A stretch of DNA of 64,000 nt from Pyropia yezoensis (Eukaryota; Rhodophyta; Bangiophyceae; Bangiales; Bangiaceae), in the NCBI GenBank assembly GCA_009829735.1, contig CM020618.1, positions 28,310,894-28,374,893 on the forward strand. Reading direction: 5' to 3'. The notes beneath the pieces are model-generated. The model saw only the letters and a program-made list of their open reading frames with translations, had not been told where the DNA came from and did not search any database. The position numbers and the translations under genes were made by a program. Shown here piece after piece: positions 33,907-45,058 of this stretch (within the stretch, counting starts at the first letter, position 1; the number at the start of each line of letters is the position of its first letter).

Positions 33907-35657
33907 AATGGATGCCCCACGTGGGAGGCTGGGGGTGTGGGCAAGGGTGGTTGGGGTGGGTTTGCGGAGGAGAGCGCCTCGCGGCGCCCGCCCTCTCCCC
34001 CCCCCCCGCTCCCCCTCTCCCCCCTCCGCTGCTCTCACCCCCCCGGCCACTCCCAGGTCACTGCGTGGCCTGTGTATCATTTCCCTCCCTGCCCGACTGA
34101 CTCTGCATTGACAATGCCGAAGCGTACCCAACCCGCGCGAGGCTCTCCCTTGACTTCCTTCCTCTCTCTTTCGAAAAGCCCTTCTTATTCTTGCGTCGTG
34201 TCCCCCTCTCATCGCTGCCGTCCGCCCGCCACTCCTACGGGTCACCACACACCAAAAGTGCAGGCAGCCCAGCGAAAAAAAAAAAAAAAAAGTGGGATGG
34301 AAGCAATTCCCCATGGGAGAGGCGGGGAGCGGCACGTCCATGTCCAGACTCTCCCCCCCCCCCCCCCCCCCCCCTGCGTCCATAAGACCTCGTCTATGGG
34401 GCGGCAGCACCCCGCCGCAGACATCGCGTCGGGCCTTGCTTCCTCCGCCCACCACGGCGCCCACCACGCGCCGCCATTCCCACCATTGGCCCGCGGCCGC
34501 TGCCCGCCGCTGCCCCAACGCGCCACCGCCACGACGGGGCGGCCACCGTGCCCGCTGCTTGCCGCCCGCAACCGCATCCCCCCCAGCCCCAGCGCCGCCG
34601 CGCCACCCCTTCCCCGACGCCCCACCAATGGCCCGCCCGCCGCGAGCCGCCGCCGCCGCCGACGCTGCCACCGCCACCGCCGCCGCCCCAGTAGCGGTGG
34701 CTGCCGCTGCCCCCATCCATCCACACCACACACACGCACCCGTCGGGGGGGCGGGGGTTGCGGGCGGGCGGCACTGCCCAGGCGGGGGACAAGGAGCCAG
34801 CCGCTCGCCCAGTATGCACCGGTGCACGCACCACCGCCACCCCACCCCCGCTCCGCCCCCCCCGGCCCCCCCCCCCAAACCGACCTTGTCCCTCCCCCCC
34901 GCCCTATAAAGGGGACGCAGCCCCCTTGCCGCGAATGCGGCCGGCATCGCGTGCGCCCGCGGCGACGGTGACGGCAGCGGATGGTGCCGGTGGCGACGGG
35001 CAGCGGCCGAGCGGCGGAGGCGGCGGCAGCGGCGGCAGCGACGGACCCCACCCCCACGGGCCAGTCGCACGCAGAGCCGGGGAGAGCCGGGCAGTGGGGG
35101 GGAGAAGGGGCGGGCGCAGAACGGCACGACATAAGGAGAAGAAAAAAAAGAAGAAAAAAAGAAGAAAGAGCCGGGGAAGGGGTGGGGTTACGGAGGCGAT
35201 CCTCCGGTGGGGAGCCCGTGCCGGCAGGCAGGTGTCGGCCGCGGCCGCGGCACGGGAACGGGGGAAGATGGGTACCGGGTTGGGCGGACAGTGGGGGGCG
35301 GGGAGCGTGCCGGGGGGGGTCACCGCCGCGAACGGGAGGGGCCGAGGGGGGGAAATGTCGCAGGGGGGGCGCGCAAGAAAGGGGGGGCGGATGGGGCAGA
35401 TGCTGTCGCGCCAACCGTGCCGCCGCCCGTCCACGGGGGGTGAACCAGACCCCGCTGGGCCCACAGCCGCGGCCGCCGCTGCAGCTGCCGTCGCCGCCGC
35501 CGCCACCATCGTCGCCGTCGTGCGGCCTCCGCACGCCGGTAGGTGAGCTCCACGGGGACCCCCCAGGCCGCTGCCGCCCCCGTCGCAGCGTATGATGGAG
35601 CCCCACCCGCCGCCATCCTTTGCCCCCTCCGTCCCGAGCAAACCTCCCCCCCCGCCC

Positions 35658-35709
<52 letters not shown>

Positions 35710-35726
35710 CCCAGAGGAGAGGCCGC
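33907..35726. other. Intergenic region between convergent genes
   Basis: GC-rich with a run of A near 34276-34292, long C runs, and a CCCTATAAAGGGG TATA-like site near 34903-34915 that precedes no recognised gene. Open frames exist on both strands without protein character. It ends with a 49-C run just past the EXO84 stop. Confidence 0.45.
35659..35707. repeat. 49-nt poly-C tract (G49 in EXO84 transcript)
   Basis: Uninterrupted C from 35659 to 35707, starting 19 nt beyond the EXO84 stop codon. On the minus strand this puts a 49-nt G run at the start of the EXO84 3' UTR. Exact length may be unreliable. Confidence 0.8.
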
Positions 35727-35946
35727 TCAGCCAACCCCGCCCCCCCCCGACGCGGCCGCCCGGCGGGCGGCCGCCAGCCGGGCGCGCACCGGGTCGGCCA
35801 GCCCCGCGGCGGCGCCGTACGCTGCCGCAAACGCCTCGTCGTCACTGTCGGGGGCAGCGTCGAGGCCGCCGCCGCCATCGTCCTCATCCTCCCCGCCACT
35901 GCTCCCCCACCGCCCCCACCTCCACCCCCCCGGGGGGGCGTAGTCA

Positions 35947-35986
<40 letters not shown>

Positions 35987-38900
35987 CGCCGCCGGCCGCG
36001 GCAGCGTCGGCGGCAGCGTCGGCGGCGACGGCCGTCCAGGTGGCGACCAGCCCCTCTACGTCGTGCGCGATGAGCGCGGCAGAGATGCGGGCGAGGTCGG
36101 GGGAGGGCCCAAAGATGGCCATGGCCGGCGCAATGAGGTACTTGTTGAGGACCGCCAGGTTGGCGGCAACCGCTTTGGCGTCCGCCGCCGCCGCGCCCCG
36201 CCGCGCCCGGAGGTCGGCCGGCGATGGCGGGCCGCCGCCACCACCACTGCCGCTGCCGCTGTGGGCGTCAACGCCACCGCCACCGCCGCCGGTGCCACCC
36301 ATGGACGGCGGGCAGCTGGCCGCCACGTACGCCAGCACCGCGTGGCTGATGCACGACCGCAGCAGCGCGTCAACCGAGCCGTCGACGTGCAGCAGCGGCT
36401 CCAGCGCGTCATTCATAAAGCGGCCCAGCTCCATGCACAGCAGCTTGGTGCCCACCGTCATGGCCGCGTCGTTGCGCACCTTGCGGTAAAAGGTGGGCAG
36501 CAGCGATGCCAGCTCCGCCGCCGAAATGCTCAGCAGCCGCAGGTGGCCGCCGCCGCCGCCGCCGCCGCCGCCCGCCAAGCTGGCCATCGAGCCCGTCGAC
36601 GAGGACGGCCCGCCGCCGCCGCCGCGCCCCCCTCCCCCCTCGCGGGCCACGCACCACGGCACCCGCTCGTACACGAGCGTGTCACGGAACCGCCCCACCG
36701 CGGCGGCGACATCCCCCCGCAGGCACCACAGCAGGCGCGCCTCAAACAGCCACCCCATCTCGTCGAGCACGTGCAGGCCCGACCGCACCACCGCTGCGCG
36801 CAGCGCAAACACCACCCCCGCCGTGCCGGCCAGGTCCCGCGCGCCCGTCACGGCGCCGCGCAGCGTCGACGCGTAGGCGGCGTCCACTTCGGCGACCGCC
36901 CAGGCGACAAACTCGGCGGCGTGGTCGTCGGCCCGGCCGAGGCCGGCGGGGGGGATACCGGGGGGGGGGGGGGGGGGGGGGGGGAGGTACCCGCCGCCGC
37001 CGCCGTACCCACGGCCACCGCCGCTGCTGCGGGAGGGGGGTGGCGGAGGGACGCCGCGGCCCGCGTCAACCACCTTTCGAAAGTCCCGCCGCGCCAGGCA
37101 CAGGTACGTAAACAGCTGGCCGGCGAGACGGCCCGCCTCCTCGGCGGTCGACTCGCGGTCCCGGTCCCGGTCACGGTCACGGTCACGGGCGCCGCCGCCG
37201 CCCGCCCCCACCCCGCCTCCGCCTCCGCCGCCACCACCAGCCCCCCCGGCCGACCGGGGCCCCCGCATGCGGATTTCCGCCCGGTTCCGCGCCGCCGCCG
37301 CGCCCAGCACCGCCGCCCGCCCCGCCGCCCCGCGGCCGAGGCGCGCCAGCAGCACCGCCGCCGCCCGCACGCCGCCGCCGTCCACCCCCACCCCCAACCC
37401 CACCCCCAAAGCTGCCGCCCCCGCCGACACCTCCCCAGCAGCGGCGGCGGCAGCCCCCCCCCCCCTGCGGGCGGCGCCCGCCCCAGACCGCGGCGGCGGC
37501 GTTCCGGTGGCGCCCCCCCCCCCCCCCAGCGCGTCGACGATGCGGGCGGCAAGGTCCTCGGCGTCGGGCACGCCAGGCGCCGTCGCGCCGCCGCCGCCAC
37601 CCGCCGCGCGGAGCGCCTCCACCCCCGCCACCGCGTCGGCGTAGCGGCGTTCCGCGAGCGCCGCCTCCACCGCCCACGACCGCTCGTCCCACACCAGCGA
37701 CCGGGCGGTGGCGGCGGCGGCGGCGGGCGACGCGGCCGCCACCGCCGCGGCGGCCGCGTCGCGGACCCCCCCCCACCCGCCCGCCGCCGCCGCCCCCGCG
37801 TCGTCGACGGCGCCTGCAGCGACGGCGAGGGAGGGTGGGGGTGGTGGCAGCGGCGGCGGCTGCAGCGCCATCGCCACCGCACTGCCCGGCCGCGGCGGCC
37901 ACGGCGGCAGCGCGTCCACGGCGGCAGCGGCGGCGGCGGCGGCCACTGCCGCGTCGGCAGCCCCCGCCCGCAGGGACTGGGCGGCCGCCCGCGCGCCTGC
38001 GGAAGCCGCCTCGGCGGCGGCCGTGTTGCCGCGTGCCGCCGCCCCCGCCGCCGCCGCAATCGCCAGCAGCTCCGCGTCGGGGCCGGGGGGCAGCCACTCG
38101 CGGCCGCCAACGCCCGCCGCCGCGGCGGCCGCGCGGGAGGGGGGGGCGTCCACCGGCCCGACGGGCCCGTCGTCCGCGCCGCCCCCACCGCCGCCGCTCC
38201 CACCACCACCCGCGCCGTCGCCGAGGCCCGCCACCCCGTGAGTGGCCGCCACCACCGACGGGAGGGCGGCAAGGGGGATGACTGTCGCAGGCGCCCCCCC
38301 CTCACCCCCGCTCCCCCCAACCGCCACGGTCGCAGACGCGGACGCGGCGCTGCCCCGTCCCCGGGGCGCGCCCCCGTCGTGCCCCCCCCCCACGCCGCCA
38401 GCGGTGAGCAGCGGCAGCCGCACCGGCAGGGCGGTGCGCGCGGCGGCAGCCGCGTCAGACGGCGACAGCGGTGGGATCGCAATGTGGTCATTCATAAACG
38501 GGTCCAGCGACGGGTGGGAGGAGGCGGACGAGAAGCCATCATCGGCGACACCTCCGCCGCCCCCCGCGGCGGCGGCGGCGGCAGCAGCAGCAGCAGCAGC
38601 AGCAGCGCCACCGCCGGCGTCGTGACCATCGTCGACGCCGCTGCCATTTGCGGCGGCGGCGGCTCCAAAGGAGCCACTGCCAGCGGCGACCAGGTCGGCG
38701 CCACCATCCGCGGAGCGGTGAAAGACGCGGCCGCCCGCCCCCCCATCGTCCCGGTCCCCCCCGCCGCCGCCGCCAAAGCGATGAGACAGGCCCCGGCCGC
38801 CGCTGCTGCTGCCCCCCCCCCCCCCCCCCGCATCGCCGCTGCCGCCGCCGCGGTGCCAGCCGCGGCCGGCGGGGCGGCCGTCGGCATTGCCGCCGCCCAG

Positions 38901-39163
38901 CACGCTCGGCCGGTGGGCCTTGAAGAGGCCACCCTCCCCCCCGTCGGCCGAGCCAAACAGGCCACCCCCCCGCCACCGCCGCCGCCGCCACCCCCACCAC
39001 CCCCACCACCGCTGCCGCCGCCGCCGCCTGACGCGGGCGCCGCCCCCCCCGCGTCCAGGCGCCCAGAGCCGAGATCCCCCGTCGGGTGGGGGGACGGCGG
39101 GCGGCGGAAGCGGCCAGGCCGCCGCTGCTTGAGCCGCTCCACAATACTCCGGGCGCCAAACAT
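35727..39163 (-). CDS. EXO84: Exocyst complex subunit EXO84
   Basis: The best start is ATG 39163 (MFGARSIVERLKQRR). The frame must change by one base within the G-rich stretch around 38960-39050 to continue as GLFGSADGGEGGLFKAHRPS and then the main 1,058-codon frame, so a homopolymer error or small intron is likely. The protein is interrupted by Gly/Ala runs, but conserved blocks follow EXOC8: PFMNDHIAIPP (start of the PH-like region), VWDERSWAVEAALAERRYADAV, LLARLGRGAAGRAAVLGAAA, LAGQLFTYLCLARRDFRKVV, EFVAWAVAEVDAAYASTLRG, and HVLDEMGWLFEARLLWCLRG with GDVAAAVGRFRDTL, then a helical C-terminus (LLCMELGRFMNDALEPLL). EXO84 belongs to the octameric exocyst, which tethers secretory vesicles to the plasma membrane. 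Confidence 0.7.
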
Positions 39164-39693
39164 GGTGCCACTGCCTCCCCGAACTCTTCCCCGCGCTGGT
39201 CCTCGAAAAAAAAAAGACGCTGACCCCCCCCCACCCGTCCGCCCACCCCAGTCACTCGTCAAGATAAAAAAGAAGGTGGGGGGAGGATGGGGGCAGAGAG
39301 GGGAGCAAGGCCGGCGTCAATGCTCCGGCGGTTGTAGTGAGGGGGTGAAGGAGGGGGGGGGGGTGGTTGGTGGGGGAGAAGGGGGGGGCGCGGCGGTCAC
39401 CAGCAGCGGCGCCCCGCCACTGCGGTCCCCCCCCCCCCCCCCCCTCCCCCCCCTCCCCCACCCCGTCGCCCCCCCACCACGACAGTGGGTCACGGCCGCG
39501 CGACGCGGGCGGCAGGTGGCGACGGCCAGGTTGGTCACCCGCGCCGGCAGCCGACCGGGGCAGTGGCAAAGCACCGGGCGTCGGCGGTCGTGGCAGCGAC
39601 GGCAGCGGTCGCAGCCGCAGCCGTGGCAGCCGTGTCGGCGGCGGTGCCGGTGACGAGAACGGCAGGGGCGACAGATTCAGCAGCAGCCGTAGC

Positions 39694-39707
<14 letters not shown>

Positions 39708-39737
<30 letters not shown>
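39708..39737 (+). repeat. (CAG)10 microsatellite
   Basis: Ten uninterrupted CAG units, preceded by interrupted CAG/TAG units from about 39678. It is not within a supported coding region. Confidence 0.85.
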
Positions 39738-39738
<1 letters not shown>

Positions 39739-39930
39739 CGCGGCAGGGCGATCCCCAACGGCCCTCCCCCCCACGGGCGCGGCGCGGACCGCGCCCCGCC
39801 GCCGGTGGTGCGGCTGGTGCGGGGCCACGCCCATGGGCCGCCGCCCCGCACGCTGCCAGTGGGGCGTCCCACCCCCCACCCGCTCGTCCGCCGCGGTCCC
39901 CACCCCCGCGCCTCGCTCTTCCCCCTGCCC

Positions 39931-39931
<1 letters not shown>

Positions 39932-39971
<40 letters not shown>
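39932..39971. repeat. 40-nt poly-C tract
   Basis: Uninterrupted C from 39932 to 39971, about 770 bp upstream of the EXO84 start codon. With the 49-C run it brackets that gene. Confidence 0.8.
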
Positions 39972-39973
<2 letters not shown>

Positions 39974-42005
39974 AACCCGACCGGGTGGGCGGCGCGGCCA
40001 GGGAGGGGAGGGAGGAGGAGGAGCAGGGGGGGGGGGGCGCGGGCGGGACAAACAGTGGCGCGGTGGCGCGAGGTGCCGGTGGTGGCGGGTGGCGCGGGGG
40101 TGCCGGTGGGCGGCGGCGGCGGCGGCAGTGGGTGGGCGGTCGCGGTGGGAGCGAGGGGAGCGGACGAAAAAACAGACGGGGGTGCGATGAGCGCAGGCCC
40201 CGACACCCGGCCGGACAGCGCCGCGGGGACGCGGGGCGACGGGGGGGGTGGCCAGGCGAACGGACCCCGGCGGCGGGGGCAGGGGGCAGGGACGCAGGCG
40301 TCGTACCGCCGGGAGGGCGGGGGGGGACAAGGAGGAGACAAAAGTGGGGAAGGAGGGACACTGGCGGGAAGGGGGACGGACCGGGGGGGGGGGGGGGGGA
40401 AGGGGGACAAAGGCGGGGAGGGGGGAGCGGGGGCGGCCGCGGGGGGAGGGCGGCGCGGTCGACGGGCAGACGCGGGCGCGCGCGGCCGGCACACGCCAAA
40501 CGGTAGGCGCCGCGCGGTGGGTGCCCCCCTCCCCCAGAGGTGGGCGAGACGGGGGGGGGGGGGCGGGGCCGGGCTCTCCTGTAGGGCGGGGGGATATAAA
40601 TAGCGCATCTTGACAGCAAAAACAACTGCGACGTGGCTTGATAACCGCGACGGTCGGGGCGGTGCCGCAACGTCTGTAATGCGGTCCATTCCATCCGCAT
40701 TTCAGATATACAATACAATCTTTTCTTAGAAGAAGGACATCCTGGGGGGGGGCCACATGGAACAGTATTTTGTACCTGTCCCGATTCTATGTGGCACCCG
40801 CGACTCGTCGCGGGCGGCCCACCCAACCAGCCGCGACAGCAGACAGCCTCCCGCCAAACGAGACCCGACAGCGGACAGCCACACGCCATACGGGTCCAGC
40901 GGAAGCCGCCCTCTGGTCGACCACCACCACCGCTGGTGGCAAGCCCGTGTCCACTCCACGGCGGCCACGTTGCCGCCGCTCCCCCCCCTCGCCCCTTCCC
41001 ATTGCCTCGTCGGGGCCCATCGAGGATCGATTGGTCCACCCGACACCGTCACTTGTCGCCGTCGACACAGCGGGTGGTGGTGGTCGGTCCAAGACACCCA
41101 GCCGCGGGGCCGGCGTGCCCGCCGCCTGCTGTCGGATGGTGAGCTGTCTCCACGGTCAAGTTTCCACCCAGCCCCCTTTCACCCCCCCCACGTCCTGGAG
41201 GCGGACGACGAGGGGCAATGCCCACGATGGCGCGTGAAATCAATAGGCGATCCTACATTTTTGGTCGGCCCCCGTCCCCCCACCTTCGTGGGTGCTGCAA
41301 AGGAGGGTGGGGAGGGAAAAAAAAAAGACGAGAAAGGGTCGGCATGGAAAATCACGTTGCAAAAGAAGACCCGCCCCCCCCCGGCGCGGTTCGCCCATCA
41401 CGCCTCGACCCGCGCTGCGGTGGCCCCGCGGAGGGGAGAGGGGACCCGAGCGAAAGCGCGCGCGCTCGCTCGCTCAGCCGTCTCATCCAGACGGTGGGGA
41501 GGGGGGGGGTGGGTGGGGGTGTCGGGTCACCTGCTGTGGGGCGTCCGTCCACTGCCTGGATTGGGTGGGGGGGGAGGCGCCCCGACGGGCACCAACTTGG
41601 ACGGCTGGCCCATGGCTTGGCAACCGACCCGTCCGCTCCCCCCCCACCCCTCCCCAAGACCGCGCGCGCACGGGCGGCGCGGGTGCCGACTGCCGCCGCC
41701 GCCTCCCTCCCCGGCCGCGCCAAGACCTGGTCAGTCGGCCCGCGCGCTTTCGACGGGTATCCACCCCCAGCCGGGACAGCCGCGGCGAGGGTGTGTGGGG
41801 CTGGGTGGGTGCGGGTCCCCCCCCTCCTCCAGGCCCTGCGGTTGCCCCGCACCCACGGAGCGGCGCCTGTGCGCCTACCTCCCTTTTTTCCGCATCCGCT
41901 CTGGGGTGTGGACGTCTCGCCCCGCTCGCTGCTGTTTGGCAGATTGACGAGCACCCGCTGCTGTTGTCTTGGCCTTCTTTCTGTTGTTCTTTTCCTTGAC
42001 GGGTC

Positions 42006-43040
42006 ATGGCCAACATGGGACCTGCTTCGCTGGGCCTGGCGCCCCCCGCCCCATCCGTTGGGTATCTCCCGTTTGGCATGTCGGGGGCAGGCAACGGTGA
42101 CGTGCGTGATGCCGGCGGTGGTGGTGGTGGTGGTGGTGGTGGTGGCGGTGGCGGTCCCGGTGGTGGTGGCGGTCCCGGCGTTGGTGGCGGTGGCGGCGGT
42201 AATAGCGGCGCCTATGGTGGCGGCGGCAATGGGGGCGCCTATGGTGGCGGCGGCAATGGCGGCGCCTACGGTGGCGGCGGCAATGGCGGCGCCTACGGTG
42301 GCGGCGGCAATGGCGGCGCCTACGGTGGCGGTTATGACGTGACCCGTGGGGGGATGGACGTGCTGGGCACCGCCGGCGGAGCGCCGGGTGGGGGCGCCCC
42401 GGGTGGGGGCATGGCCGGCGGCGGGGACATGGCGCTTCGCGGCGGTGGCATGGGGGGGGGCGGGTCGGCGTCCGGCCTGCCGCCGCTCATGTACGAGGCG
42501 GGGGTGTATGGGGAGTATGGTGGCGGCGGCGGAGGCGGCGGCGGCGGCGGCGGCGGCGGTATGCCCATGGGGCTTGGCGGGGGCGGCTTTGGGGGGGGCG
42601 GTGGGATGAGCACCCCGAGTGGTGGGGGAGATGCATTGACCGCCCGTGGCGGCATGGGCACAGGCCCTGGGGCATGCTGGGGGGAGGGGGGGGGGGGGGA
42701 TGGGTCCTGGCGGGGGGATGTCCGCTGCCAACTTGGGGGGGGGCGGGGGGGGGATGGGCGTTGGTGGAATGGGTGGCGGTGGGATGGGTGGCGGGGTGAT
42801 GGGCGGCGGAGGAATTGGTGGCGGGGGTATGGGGGGAGGGGGCGGGGGGATGGCCAGCGTGAATCAGGGAGGGGGAGGCGGCATGGGATTGGGGGGGGGG
42901 GGATGGGCATGGGCGGGGGAGGGGGGATGGGCATGGGGGGTGGGATGGGCGGCAACGCGCCCATGGATGTCGGTGGCATGGTCGGGCCGTATGGCGGCGG
43001 CGGCGGCTCGTACGGCGGCGCGTACGGGCCACCGGGCCTG

Positions 43041-43079
<39 letters not shown>

Positions 43080-44688
43080 ATCGGAGGTGGTGGCGTCGGT
43101 GGCAGCGGCGGCCTTGGTGTGGGCGGCGGCGGTGGCGGGACGCCCGGCGGTGGCATGCACCCCTCTGCCGCGCCGGTATCGTTGCCATCGTCGGCCCTTG
43201 GCGGGCCGTTGCCGCCGTATGGCCTGCCACTGTCGATGGGGGCTGCGGGGGGAGGCTATGCGCCCCCGCCCCCCGCGCTGGACTCGCCCCAAGTCAACGA
43301 CGCGATGCGATGCTTGGCGTCGGACGGGACGCCCAACGTACGTCGCGTGATTGGAGAAGAGGTGTGACGTGGGAAAAGAGGGTGGGGGTGGCTGTGGAGA
43401 GCAGGGGGTGGTTGGCGGTCAGTTCGCGAGTGCCGCATTCAGAGTGCGGTGCTGGGGAAGGGCGGCGCATTTCCGTGGGTGCGCTTGTCCGGCGTCGCCA
43501 GCATTCGGTCGGACATGGACTGACCGCGGCTGTTGTGGCTCGTGGCGATGGAGATGACTCACGCGCTACCCATACGGGCGGAACATGGCGCGGGCATTTG
43601 CTCCTCTCCGTGATCTTACCCGTGGGCGCTTTTCGTGCCTCCTTTTTGGTGCGGACAGGACGCGGCCAAGATGGAGTTTGTCAGTGCGTACATGGCACTT
43701 ATGGACGTCTATGAGGCGCGCTGCGAGGCGCTCCACGCGTCGGTGGATGCCGCCTGTGACGCGCTCGTTGCGCAGTCCCGCATCCCCGAGCTCGCTGAAG
43801 ATGGGCTAGGCGGCGGCTGGGGCGTTGGCGACCGCCGCGGCGACGGCTCTCGGGGGGGACGGCCCGACGGGCGCCGGGAAGAGGGCGGCGGCGGCGGCAA
43901 AGACAGCAACCGGGCCGCCAATGGGGACGGCGACGAAGGCGACGGTGGTGGCGGGTCGGGTTCTGGCGACGACGACGAGGAGGAGGACCTCGAGGTGCTC
44001 CAACGGCGGGTGCGTCGCAAGTTTGTGGCCGCCATGGAGCAGCTGCAGTGCTCGCGGCTACCCAAGCGCCGTCGGGGCAACCTGCCCAAGGAGGCCACCG
44101 CCGTGTTTCGCTCGTGGTTTGCCGCTAACCTGGACCATCCGTACCCCACCGACGCGGTCAAGGCGGACCTGTCGCGGGCGACGGGCACCGGGGTGGCACA
44201 GGTGTCCAACTGGCTCATCAACTATCGGTACGTGGTGAGTGGGGAGCTTCCGCGTTGGAGGCAGAGAGGGAGCGGGGCAGGATGTTACCGCATGTTGTTG
44301 GACCTCGGAGGTATGTTGGGGACGAGCCGGCTCGCTGTGGACTGCCTCGCAAGTTCCTGGCCACTGACACTGTGACGGTGGGTTCTCCTGGATGGTGGCC
44401 GTGTGCATGTTTGGGTGCGCGCTATTTGTCCCCTTCCCCCCTGCTCCGTTCGCCGTCCCTCCTCACAGCAAGCGGGTATGGAAGCCGGCGCTGCAGGAGC
44501 ACGCGGCGAGCACCGGGGAAGGCGGCGCCGCTAAGAACGCCCCCGCAGGTGGGGAGGCGGCGGCCGAGGACGACGCCGCGGCGCCGCCAACGCCGTCGCC
44601 GCCGCCAGGACCTAGGTCCGCTGCCAGCCGCGGGGCGGCGGCGGCCAGCCGCGGGGGGGCGCCCGCAGCGTCTGGCCGCCGCCGCTGA
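42006..44688 (+). CDS. TALE-class homeobox transcription factor
   Basis: Three exons: 42006-43337, 43659-44227 and 44469-44688 (706 codons plus stop), with gt/ag borders at phase 0 and phase 2. Exon 1 encodes a Gly-rich N-terminus with GAYGGGGNG repeats. Exon 2 holds an amphipathic block (DAAKMEFVSAYMALMDVYEARCEALHA), an acidic patch and most of the homeodomain: RRRGNLPKEATAVFRSWFAANLDHPYPTD, with TALE-type P-Y-P between helices 1 and 2. The second splice restores helix 3 as NWLINYRKRVWKPALQEH. Exon 3 ends in Ala/Pro-rich sequence. Between about 42676 and 42900 the Met/Gly-rich frame is shifted by one and then restored at G runs, which looks like two compensating homopolymer errors. The block before the homeodomain could be a MEINOX/KNOX-like dimerisation region, unproven. 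Confidence 0.88.
42207..42331 (+). repeat. 27-bp coding tandem repeat (GAYGGGGNG)
   Basis: Four 27-bp units at 42207-42233, 42234-42260, 42261-42287 and 42288-42314 plus a partial fifth, each encoding GAYGGGGNG in the homeobox protein's N-terminus. Copies differ only at synonymous positions. Confidence 0.85.
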
Positions 44689-45058
44689 GCGCCCCGCGCC
44701 CGCGTGGTCGGGCGAAGTGACACCACCAGCCCCGTCTTCCTCTGAGCAACCCTGTTCATGCTTTTTTTCCCCCGGTGCATGGTTGCGCTTTTCTGCACTA
44801 TCTTTTCGTGTCCCTGCACGGTTGCGTCTCCCGCGTTGCGACCGGACCACGCCTTCGTGCGACCGATGAGTTTTTCTCTCTGGTATCCCTCCCTTCGTTT
44901 CTTAGGTGCGACGAGCTCCCCCGCGCATTTTTTCCAGCATCAATCGCGTCCGTGGGCACAAGCCCGCTGTGCATGCCTCACCACCCTCCCGACTCTCCCT
45001 CGCGTTTCCCCACCGAAAATAGGCGCGTCATCCCCCCCCCCCCCCCTTTAGCACCCCG
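44689..45058. other. 3' intergenic region
   Basis: Holds the 3' ends of the convergent homeobox and GST-like genes. Moderate GC with T-rich patches; no gene seen. Confidence 0.5.

Larger units (their letters stand above)
39164..42005. other. Intergenic region between divergent genes
   Basis: Separates EXO84 (minus) from the homeobox gene (plus) and should hold both promoters. It contains a (CAG)10 microsatellite, a 40-C run, G-rich DNA to about 40590, then an ATATAAATA site near 40593 and an AT-richer patch at 40600-40750. Long open frames on both strands appear to be by-products of GC bias. Confidence 0.45.

Noticed and set aside
34903..34915. TATA-box promoter
   Set aside because: No gene starts within 2 kb downstream on that strand, so it cannot be tied to a transcript.
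32104..35127. 1,007-codon minus-strand frame
   Set aside because: Mostly the complement of the Cys-repeat gene; its apparent repeats mirror the real 96-bp units.
35592..39653. 1,353-codon plus-strand frame
   Set aside because: Arg/Pro/Ala-rich complement of EXO84; all conserved blocks are on the minus strand.
39252..41039. Overlapping 350-600-codon frames on both strands
   Set aside because: Pro/Arg/Gly-rich, no motifs, and broken by homopolymers; typical of open frames in very GC-rich non-coding DNA.
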